Assembly (NCBI GenBank): GCA_963781895.1 | Contig: CAWAIM010000030.1 | Span: 43,428-107,427, forward strand | Reading direction: 5' to 3' | Source of the DNA: Roseiarcus sp963781895 | GTDB taxonomy: Bacteria; Pseudomonadota; Alphaproteobacteria; Rhizobiales; Beijerinckiaceae | Length of the DNA: 64,000 nucleotides | Translations under genes and position numbers: made by a program | Shown: positions 1-7,207 of the stretch, one piece after another | How positions within the stretch are numbered: the stretch's first letter is position 1 | Layout of the letters: each line of letters starts with the position of its first letter | Notes under the pieces: model-generated | Told to the model about the DNA's origin: nothing | Seen by the model: only the letters and a program-made list of their open reading frames with translations | The model's database searches: none

Positions 1-182
1 GTGTCGAGCGGATTGGCGCCGGGATAGCCGCCCTCGACATAGTCGACGCCGAGCCGGTCGAGCATCGCGGCGACGTGACGCTTGTCGTCGAGCGAGAAAT
101 CGACGCCGGTGGTCAGCGCGCCGTCGCGCAACGTGGTGTCGAAGAGATAGAGCCGTTCGCGGGACATGGGGGTCATGGTCAT
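1..182 (-). CDS. cimA: citramalate synthase, N-terminal part (cut by window edge)
   Basis: Only about 60 N-terminal residues lie in the window. The minus-strand translation after the first ATG contains RLYLFDTTLRDGALTTGVDF and then YVEGGYPGANP. These are the opening and the substrate/metal-binding DTTLRDG motif of the DRE-TIM aldolase family (2-isopropylmalate and citramalate synthases), and the wording fits the citramalate synthase branch best. That enzyme condenses pyruvate with acetyl-CoA for threonine-independent isoleucine synthesis. The first ATG shares one base with the stop codon of the preceding acetyltransferase gene (TGATG), so the two are probably translationally coupled. Two further in-frame ATGs lie within the next 16 bases, so the exact start is open. 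Confidence 0.8.
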   Translation of the reverse strand, partial: MTMTPMSRERLYLFDTTLRDGALTTGVDFSLDDKRHVAAMLDRLGVDYVEGGYPGANPLD

Positions 183-676
183 CAAACTTTGGTCGTCGGG
201 GCGGCGTCGAGCGCCTTGGTCATGGTGGTGTTGGCGAGCCATTCGTCGCCGACGCGCACCAGATTGCGCTTCTGCGCGGTGAAGCCCTGGCGCTCGAACA
301 GCGGCCGCGCGACTTCGCTCGCTTCGGCGGTCAGACGCTTGGCGCCGCGCGCCCGGGCGAGCTTGGTCAGCGCGTCGACGATCGCGCCGCCGGCGCCGCG
401 GCGGGCGAATTCGGGATCGACATAGAGCATGTCGATTTCCTCGCCGCCCTTCAGGCCGCCGAAGCCGGCGACCGCGCCGTCGATCACCGCGATCAGCGTG
501 AGTTCGCCGGCCAGCCGGTCGCCGAACGCGTCCTCGTCGTCGGCGGTCGAGGCCCAGGCTTCGCGCTGGTCGGCGCTGTAGTCCTCGGCCGCGAGCTCCT
601 CGATGCTGGCGCGAAAAATCTCCGCGCAACGCTTAAGGTCGGCGGCGACATAGGGGCGCAATGCGACGGCGCTCAT
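182..676 (-). CDS. GNAT family N-acetyltransferase
   Basis: This 164-residue protein has the GNAT fold pattern. It opens with ALRPYVAADLKRCAEIF and carries the acetyl-CoA-binding motif A region MLYVDPEFARRGAGGAIVDA, with the R-R-x-G-A/G-x-G type loop near residues 90-105. It ends with the usual LFERQGFTAQKRN segment. The substrate cannot be told from sequence; small-molecule or protein N-acetylation are both possible. Its ATG overlaps the stop codon of the upstream cysS reading frame (ATGA), and its own stop overlaps the cimA start, so cysS, this gene and cimA form one minus-strand transcription unit. Confidence 0.85.
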   Translation of the reverse strand: MSAVALRPYVAADLKRCAEIFRASIEELAAEDYSADQREAWASTADDEDAFGDRLAGELTLIAVIDGAVAGFGGLKGGEEIDMLYVDPEFARRGAGGAIVDALTKLARARGAKRLTAEASEVARPLFERQGFTAQKRNLVRVGDEWLANTTMTKALDAAPTTKV

Positions 677-2338
677 CGTTTGGGCTCCCAGGTTGTCGTG
701 CCGTCCTTGTTGTCCTTGACGGCGACGCCGAGCGCGGCGAGCTCGTCGCGCAGACGGTCGGACTCGGCCAAGTCCTTTGCGGCGCGAGCGCGCCTTGCGA
801 CGCTGCGATCCGAGGTCGTCGATTTGCTTCGATGTCGCAGCGGGTCGTTGCCGAGTACGTTCCGTCGCCTCTCGGGACTGAACATCGGCGCGAGATCCGT
901 CACGCTCGATTTGCCGCGCATTCGTCGGAACCAGGCGAACCGTTGCGACGGCGGCGCGAAGCTTCAGACGTCCTACGTGTTCGTGAGCCTTGCGTTCGAT
1001 GCGGCCAGATCCAGAAGAATCCCGCTAAATCCCTCGTGAAATATCCGGGCTTGTCCAATCGCCTGAAACCAAGGAACCAGCGGACGCGACGCTAGCCGCG
1101 CCGGTTTCGCCTGCTCGAGCGCGCGTAAGCAAATCCCGGAGATGTGCGCGCCGAGGCGTATTCAGATCGTCACGCAGGCATCCAAGAGACCGCAGGTCGA
1201 CTTGGCCTCCGGCTCGCTCAAAGTCCACCTCAACGTCGAACTGCTGGACAACGCACTCGTACCACTCATCGAGGTCTGTCATGCGCTCGTTCGCAGCTGC
1301 CTTCACGGTCCAGTCGATCGGCTGACGATAGTGCGTGCGCAGCATCGCCAGCCGCAAACATCTCCCGGCCATGTGCTGTTTCCGAACTTCCCGGTCTGCA
1401 GCAAGTTCGCGGATGGTGACGAAATTGCCGAGGCTCTTCGACATCTTCTCGCCCTCGACCTGCAGGAAGCCGTTGTGCATCCAGACATTGGCCATGCGCT
1501 TGGAGCCGAAGGCGCAGCAGGATTGCGCGATCTCGTTCTCGTGATGGGGAAAGACGAGATCGATGCCGCCGCCGTGAATGTCGAACACGTTGCGGTCCGG
1601 GTCGTCGCAGGTCAGCCCGCCGCCAAACGGCTCGAGCAGCGTCGCCATCGACATCGCCGAGCATTCGATATGCCAGCCGGGGCGCCCCGGCGCCCGGATC
1701 CCGGCCGGGCTCGGCCAGCTCGGCTCGTTCGGCCTGGACGGTTTCCACAGCACGAAATCCATCGGATCGCGCTTATAGGGCGCGACCTCGACGCGCGCGC
1801 CCGCGATCATCTCGTCGAGGGAGCGGCGCGCCAGCGCGCCGTAGCGCGGCGCGCCGGGCAGCGCATCCATCGCCGACGGCGAAAACAGCACGTGGTCGTC
1901 GGCGACATAGGCGACGCCGCGCGCGATGAGCCGTTCGATCATGGCCCGCATCGTGTCGATGAATCGAGTGGCGCGCGGCTCATGGGTCGGGTCGAGGCAG
2001 CCGAGCGCCCGCACATCCTCGTGGAACTGCCGCTCGGTCGCCTCGGTCACTTTGGCGATCGCCTCATTGAACGGCAGGTTCGGATAGTCGCGCTCGGCGC
2101 GGGCGTTGATCTTGTCTTCGACGTCGGTGATGTTGCGGGTATAGATCACATGATCGGCGCCATAGAGATGACGCAACAGGCGGAACAGCACGTCGAACAC
2201 GATCACCGGCCGCGCGTTGCCGATATGGGCGTCGTCATAGACCGTCGGGCCGCAGACATAGAGCCGGACGGCGCTCCGGTCGATCGGCGCGAATTCCTCC
2301 TTGCGGCGGGTCAGCGTGTTGTAAAGGCGAAGCGTCAC
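673..2338 (-). CDS. cysS: cysteinyl-tRNA synthetase, reading frame broken near the 3' end
   Basis: The N-terminal 400 residues are clearly CysRS, the class I enzyme that charges tRNA-Cys. They show CGPTVYDDAHIGNARP (HIGH-type motif and zinc Cys, residues 29-44), the WHIECSAM and HGGGIDLVFPHHENE zinc ligands, and EKMSKSLGN (KMSKS). After DDLNTPRR (near 1140) the frame runs on for about 40 unconvincing residues to a stop at 1025. A different frame from about 800 down to 673 carries the normal CysRS tail, AAKDLAESDRLRDELAALG and TTTWEPKR. The stretch from about 830 to 1140 does not resemble the family in any single frame. CysRS is normally essential and single-copy, so sequence errors are likelier than true loss, but more than one indel is needed. 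Start: ATG at 2338, giving MTLRLYNTLTRR. Confidence 0.85.
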
Positions 2339-2648
2339 CGTCGTCGTCTTTCCGGGCGCGGGCGCGGGGGCGAATGGAAGGGGCGGTCTGCGGGCGTCAT
2401 CGCAATGTCTCGTCGGCGTCGTCTTTTGGGCGGCGGCGCGACAGGGCGCCGTCCGGGATTGGCCGGATGATCGCTTCTCGATGGCTTCAGGAATAAAGAG
2501 ACGCGAACCAGCCAGCTTGGAGCTAGCGGCGAATCATGCAAATCCGGCGGATGCGGGGCGCGTGCGTCATGCCGGCATCCATCGGGCAGGCGGGGACGGA
2601 TGTCAAGGCTTCGCCGAGAGCGGAAGCGTCAAAATCGGGTCGGCGTCG
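2339..2648. other. divergent intergenic region cysS / arginase
   Basis: This stretch of about 310 bases separates the divergently oriented cysS and arginase genes and must hold both promoters. It contains no convincing gene: the open frames on both strands are Arg/Pro-rich and lack family-like segments. No strong operator or hairpin was seen. Confidence 0.4.
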
Positions 2649-3650
2649 ATGACGTCCGAACAACAACAAGGGGGGCTGATCTTGCATGCGAGCGCCGCGG
2701 CCGAGCCGAGTCTCGGCGGAGAAAAGGAGCGATCGTCGCGCCGGGGAATCACGATCCTCGGCGTGCCGGTCGAAGCGGGCGCGGGCGTCCCCGGATGCGC
2801 GATGGGGCCGGCGATGCTGCGCACGGCGGGCATTGCGCAAACGCTCGCCGAGCTCGGCCATGACGTCGAGGATCGCGGCGACCTCGCGCTCGCGCAACCT
2901 CTGCCGCAAACCCCGCCCCCGGTCGGCAACGCGCGCCATTTCGCCGAAATCTCGGCCTGGACGCGCCTGCTCGCCAAGGAGACCTACGCCGTCATGCGCG
3001 AGGGGCGACTGCCGCTGGCGCTCGGCGGCGACCATAGTCTGGCGATGGGCTCGATCGGCGGCGTCGCGCGATTCGCGGCCGAGGCGGAGCGCGAATTGTT
3101 CGTCCTGTGGCTCGACGCGCACTCGGACTACAACACGCCGATCACTTCGCCCTCGGGCAACATGCATGGGATGTCGGCGGCGATGCTGTGCCGCGAACCT
3201 GGTCTTGACGGGGTGTTCGGCGACGAACCGCACGGATGGCTCGATCCCGGCCGGCTGCATCTGTTCGGCATCCGGTCGATCGACACCGATGAGCGCCTGC
3301 TGCTGCACGCCCGCGGCGTCGACGTCGTCGACATGCGCACGCTCGACGAACATGGCTTCGCCGTATCGATCCGACGCATCATCGATCGCGTTCGCCGGCG
3401 CGAAGGACTCCTGCACGTCAGCCTCGACGTCGATTTCCTCGACCCCGCGATCGCGCCGGGCGTCGGGACGGCGGTTCCGGGCGGAGCGACCTATCGCGAG
3501 GCGCATCTGGTGATGGAGCTTTTGTACGAATTGGGTCTGGAGCCGTCGCTCGATCTCGTCGAACTCAACCCGTTCCTCGACGAACGCGGCAAGAGCGCCC
3601 TGCTGCTGGTGGACCTGACGGCGAGCCTGTTCGGCCGACAGGTCTATTGA
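2649..3650 (+). CDS. rocF: arginase (ureohydrolase family)
   Basis: The 333-residue protein hydrolyses L-arginine to ornithine and urea. All binuclear manganese motifs are visible: GGDHS near residue 125, DAHSD near 156, and SLDVDFLDP near 258 with the following Asp. GNMHGM, typical of arginases rather than agmatinases, lies near 167. The chosen ATG (2649, MTSEQQQGGLIL) leaves about 35 residues before the conserved ITILGVPVEAGAG; an upstream in-frame extension to 2481 has no family support. Downstream comes a 356-base gap before mdh, so the gene is probably transcribed alone. Confidence 0.9.
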   Translation: MTSEQQQGGLILHASAAAEPSLGGEKERSSRRGITILGVPVEAGAGVPGCAMGPAMLRTAGIAQTLAELGHDVEDRGDLALAQPLPQTPPPVGNARHFAEISAWTRLLAKETYAVMREGRLPLALGGDHSLAMGSIGGVARFAAEAERELFVLWLDAHSDYNTPITSPSGNMHGMSAAMLCREPGLDGVFGDEPHGWLDPGRLHLFGIRSIDTDERLLLHARGVDVVDMRTLDEHGFAVSIRRIIDRVRRREGLLHVSLDVDFLDPAIAPGVGTAVPGGATYREAHLVMELLYELGLEPSLDLVELNPFLDERGKSALLLVDLTASLFGRQVY

Positions 3651-4006
3651 ACCGACGGCGCCGGAATGCGGACATGGGCTCAAACGTTATCGCTTAGGCG
3701 TCCGCCGGCCAGCATGTTGCAAATTACAAAAAATGATATCTGAAACAGCAAAAATCCCCGTCGCGCATGCCGCCCCGCACGTCGCGTTGATATTTAAGCG
3801 ATTGATGTTTAAATACAATCCTGGTCCCGGTCGCCGCGGACGAACGATTTTGGATGGCGCACGCCTAAAGTTCGGCTTGATCCCGTTGGACGATCGGATG
3901 ATAGCACGCGCCCGAGCCTCTCATAGCGCCGCGCGACATCGTCCTGACGTAATGGGCGGATCAATGTGTAGACCTGTTGCGGATTTGTAAGAGCGGAAGA
4001 AATCCC
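3651..4006. other. AT-rich leader region upstream of the mdh-suc operon
   Basis: This 356-base region has clearly lower GC than its neighbours, especially around 3720-3830. It has no supported gene; a short open frame at 3733-3990 resembles nothing. It most likely holds the promoter and 5' untranslated leader of the mdh-suc-lpd operon. A possible sigma-70 promoter lies at 3787-3815: TTGATA, a 17-base spacer, then TAAATA. The -10 match is weak. Confidence 0.4.
3787..3815 (+). promoter_or_regulatory. possible promoter of the mdh-suc operon
   Basis: TTGATA at 3787-3792 matches five of six -35 consensus positions. It is followed after 17 bases by TAAATA, which matches only three of six -10 positions. 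The location in the AT-rich leader fits. Transcription from here would give a leader of roughly 185 bases before the mdh ATG. Confidence 0.25.
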
Positions 4007-4972
4007 ATGGCGCGCAAGAAGATTGCATTGATCGGGGCCGGCCAGATCGGCGGCACGCTGGCTCATTTGGCGGCGCTGAAGGAACTGGGCGACATCGTGC
4101 TGTTCGACATCATCGACGGCGTTCCGCAGGGTAAGGCGCTCGACCTCGCCCAGTCCGGTCCGATCGAGGGATTCAATGCGCGCCTTACCGGCGCGAGCGA
4201 TTACGCGGCGATCGCGGACGCGGACGTCGTCATCGTCACCGCCGGCGTCCCGCGCAAGCCGGGCATGAGCCGCGACGACCTGCTCGGCATCAATCTGAAA
4301 GTGATGGCTTCGGTCGGCGCCGGCCTCAAGGCGCATGCCCCGAACGCCTTCGTCATCTGCATCACCAACCCGCTCGATGCGATGGTGTGGGCGCTGCAGA
4401 AGACGTGCGGCCTGCCGCCGAACAAGGTCGTCGGCATGGCCGGCGTCCTCGATTCGGCGCGCTTCCGCTATTTTCTCTCCGAGGAATTCAAAGTCTCGGT
4501 CGAGGACGTGACCGCTTTCGTGCTCGGCGGGCACGGCGACGACATGGTGCCCTCGGTCCGGTACTCGACGGTCGCCGGCATTCCATTGCCGGACCTGGTC
4601 AAGATGGGCTGGACGACGCAAGCCAGGCTGGACGCGATCGTGGAGCGCACCCGCAAGGGCGGCGGCGAGATCGTCAATCTGCTCAAGACCGGCTCGGCCT
4701 TTTACGCGCCGGCCGCCTCTGCGATTGCGATGGCCGAGTCGTATCTGAAGGATCAGCGCCGGGTGCTGCCATGCGCGGCCCATCTCAGCGGCCAGTACGG
4801 CGTCAAGAATACTTACGTCGGCGTTCCGGTGGTGATCGGCGCCGGCGGCGTCGAGCGCGTGATCGAGATCGCCCTCGACGAGACCGAGAAAGCGATGTTC
4901 GCCAAATCGGTCGCCGCGGTTCACACATTGATGGAAGCCTGCAAGGGGATCAACCCCGCGCTCGCCGGCTGA
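4007..4972 (+). CDS. mdh: malate dehydrogenase
   Basis: This is a 321-residue NAD-dependent malate dehydrogenase of the LDH-like bacterial type, interconverting malate and oxaloacetate. It shows the Rossmann motif GAGQIGGTLAHLAAL at the N-terminus, the substrate arginines in GVPRKPGMSRDDLL, CITNPLDAMVW, VVGMAGVLDSARFR, and the catalytic His in VLGGHGDDMVPSVRYS. Length is standard. The start is the ATG at 4007 (MARKKIALIGAG), preceded by a purine-rich GAGCGGAAGAA. Ten upstream in-frame codons are possible but lack family support. It is the first gene of the operon; sucC follows after 58 bases. Confidence 0.95.
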   Translation: MARKKIALIGAGQIGGTLAHLAALKELGDIVLFDIIDGVPQGKALDLAQSGPIEGFNARLTGASDYAAIADADVVIVTAGVPRKPGMSRDDLLGINLKVMASVGAGLKAHAPNAFVICITNPLDAMVWALQKTCGLPPNKVVGMAGVLDSARFRYFLSEEFKVSVEDVTAFVLGGHGDDMVPSVRYSTVAGIPLPDLVKMGWTTQARLDAIVERTRKGGGEIVNLLKTGSAFYAPAASAIAMAESYLKDQRRVLPCAAHLSGQYGVKNTYVGVPVVIGAGGVERVIEIALDETEKAMFAKSVAAVHTLMEACKGINPALAG

Positions 4973-5030
4973 TGGTGTTTGAAACGCCCGCGAATCGACG
5001 GGCGTTCGCTTCTTTCCGGGTAGTCGTCGC

Positions 5031-6236
5031 ATGAACATTCATGAATATCAGGCCAAAGCGGTGCTGCGCGCGTTCGGCGTTCCGCTCGCCGGCGGATATC
5101 CGGCCTTCACGCCCGACGAAGCGGTCGACGGCGCCAGGAAGCTCGGCGGGCCGCTGTGGGTGGTCAAAAGCCAGATTCACGCCGGCGGCCGCGGCAAAGG
5201 GCGATTCAAAGAGCCGGCCGCGGGCGAAAAGGGCGGCGTGCGGCTCGCGCGTTCGATTGAAGACGTGCGCGCGTTCGCCGGGGAGATGCTGGGCGCGACC
5301 CTCGTGACCGTGCAGACCGGCCCCGCCGGCAAGCAGGTCAACCGCCTCTATATCGAGGACGGCGCGAATATCGACAAGGAACTCTATCTCTCGGCGCTGG
5401 TCGACCGGCGGACGAGCCGGGTTTCGTTCGTCCTCTCGACCGAGGGCGGCGTCAACATCGAGGACGTCGCCCATGACGCGCCGGAAAAGATTCACAGCTT
5501 CTCGGTCGATCCAGCGACTGGAATCATGCCCCACCACGGCCGCGCCGCGGCGCGCGCGCTCGGACTCACCGGCGATCTGACCAAGCAGATCGAGAGCCTG
5601 GTCACGAAGCTCTATACGGCTTTCGTCGCCAAGGACATGTCGATGCTGGAGATCAATCCGCTGATCGTCATGACGAACGGCCAGCTGCGCGTGCTCGACG
5701 CCAAGGTTTCCTTCGACGACAACGCCCTCTACCGCCATCCCGATATTGTCGCCCTGCGCGACGAAAGCGAGGAGGACGCCAAGGAGATCGAGGCCTCCAA
5801 GCACGATCTCAACTATGTCGCGCTCGAAGGCTCGATCGGCTGCATGGTCAATGGCGCCGGCCTCGCCATGGCGACCATGGACATCATCAAACTCTATGGC
5901 GAGAGCCCGGCGAACTTCCTCGACGTCGGCGGCGGGGCCTCGAAGGACAAGGTCACCGCCGCGTTCAAGATCATTACCGCCGACCCGAACGTCAAAGGGA
6001 TTCTGGTCAACATCTTCGGCGGCATCATGCGCTGCGACGTCATCGCCGAAGGCGTCATCGCCGCGGTGAAGGAGGTCGGCCTCAAGGTTCCGCTGGTCGT
6101 GCGCCTCGAGGGCACGAACGTGGACCTCGGCAAGAAGATCATTCGCGAGTCCGGGCTGAACGTCATTTCGGCCGACGATCTCGACGATGCGGCGCAGAAG
6201 ATCGTCGCGGCGGTGAAGAAGAATCGGGCGACCTGA
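5031..6236 (+). CDS. sucC: succinyl-CoA ligase (ADP-forming), beta subunit
   Basis: The 401-residue beta subunit carries the ATP-grasp domain of succinyl-CoA synthetase, which makes ATP from succinyl-CoA in the TCA cycle. Typical segments are the start MNIHEYQAKAVLRAFGVP, the nucleotide-binding VVKSQIHAGGRGKG, MLEINPLIV, and the C-terminal ligase segment FLDVGGGASKDKVTAAFKI followed by NIFGGIMRCDVIAEG. It sits between mdh and sucD in the usual alphaproteobacterial order. Confidence 0.95.
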   Translation: MNIHEYQAKAVLRAFGVPLAGGYPAFTPDEAVDGARKLGGPLWVVKSQIHAGGRGKGRFKEPAAGEKGGVRLARSIEDVRAFAGEMLGATLVTVQTGPAGKQVNRLYIEDGANIDKELYLSALVDRRTSRVSFVLSTEGGVNIEDVAHDAPEKIHSFSVDPATGIMPHHGRAAARALGLTGDLTKQIESLVTKLYTAFVAKDMSMLEINPLIVMTNGQLRVLDAKVSFDDNALYRHPDIVALRDESEEDAKEIEASKHDLNYVALEGSIGCMVNGAGLAMATMDIIKLYGESPANFLDVGGGASKDKVTAAFKIITADPNVKGILVNIFGGIMRCDVIAEGVIAAVKEVGLKVPLVVRLEGTNVDLGKKIIRESGLNVISADDLDDAAQKIVAAVKKNRAT

Positions 6237-6308
6237 CGCCCGGCGCGGCGCGACGCGCTGTCCAACCCCATTCGAGTTCGCAACGCCCGTCAAGGCCGAA
6301 AGTCCGAA

Positions 6309-7196
6309 ATGTCCATCCTCGTCAACGCAAACACCAAGGTCATTACCCAGGGCTTCACCGGCAAGAACGGCACGTTTCATTCCGAGCAGGCGATGGCGTA
6401 TGGCACGAAGCTCGTCGGAGGAACCTCGCCGGGCAAGGGCGGTTCGCTGCATCTGGGACTGCCGGTCTTCGATACGGTCGCCGAGGCGCGCGAGGAGACG
6501 GGCGCCGACGCCAGCGTCATTTACGTGCCCCCGCCGGGCGCCGCGGACGCGATCTGCGAGGCGATCGACGCGGAGATGCCGCTGATCGTTTGCATCACCG
6601 AGGGCATTCCGGTCCTCGACATGAGCAGGGTCAAGCGCGCGCTGCAGGGCTCGAAGTCGATTCTGGTGGGCCCCAATTGTCCGGGCGTCATGACGGCGGG
6701 CGAGTGCAAGATCGGCATCATGCCGGGCAACATCTTCCTGCGCGGCAGCGTCGGCGTCGTCTCCCGCTCCGGCACTCTGACCTATGAGGCCGTTTTTCAG
6801 ACGACGCGGGAGGGCCTCGGCCAGACGACCGCGGTCGGCATCGGGGGCGACCCGATCACGGGCCTCGAGTTCGTCGAAGCGCTCGAAATGTTCCTCGCCG
6901 ACCGCCACACCAAGTCGATCGTGATGATCGGCGAGATCGGTGGTCAGGCCGAGGAGGACGCGGCGCAGCTGCTGAAGGACGAAGCCAGGAAGGGACGTTC
7001 GAAGCCGGTGGTCGGATTTATCGCTGGCCGCACCGCGCCCAAGGGACGGCGCATGGGACACGCCGGGGCGATCATCGCCGGCGGCAAAGGCGGCGCCGAG
7101 GACAAGATCGCGGCGCTGGAATCGGCGGGCGTCCGCGTTTCTCCTTCGCCCGCCCGTCTCGGCAAGACGTTGGTCGATCTTTTGAACGGCAAGTAG
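6309..7196 (+). CDS. sucD: succinyl-CoA ligase (ADP-forming), alpha subunit
   Basis: The 295-residue alpha subunit binds CoA and carries the phosphorylated histidine. The CoA-binding N-terminus is seen in TKVITQGFTGKNGTFHSEQA. GPNCPGVMTAGECKIGIMPG and VSRSGTLTYEAVFQTT follow, and the active-site His lies in RRMGHAGAIIAGGKGGAEDK near the C-terminus. It starts 72 bases after sucC and ends 11 bases before sucA, so sucCD and sucA are co-transcribed. Confidence 0.95.
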   Translation: MSILVNANTKVITQGFTGKNGTFHSEQAMAYGTKLVGGTSPGKGGSLHLGLPVFDTVAEAREETGADASVIYVPPPGAADAICEAIDAEMPLIVCITEGIPVLDMSRVKRALQGSKSILVGPNCPGVMTAGECKIGIMPGNIFLRGSVGVVSRSGTLTYEAVFQTTREGLGQTTAVGIGGDPITGLEFVEALEMFLADRHTKSIVMIGEIGGQAEEDAAQLLKDEARKGRSKPVVGFIAGRTAPKGRRMGHAGAIIAGGKGGAEDKIAALESAGVRVSPSPARLGKTLVDLLNGK

Positions 7197-7207
7197 GAGC
7201 GCGCTCC

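Noticed and set aside
3733..3990. Open frame of 85 codons before mdh
   Set aside because: No recognisable family and no good ribosome-binding site. It overlaps the likely mdh promoter and leader.
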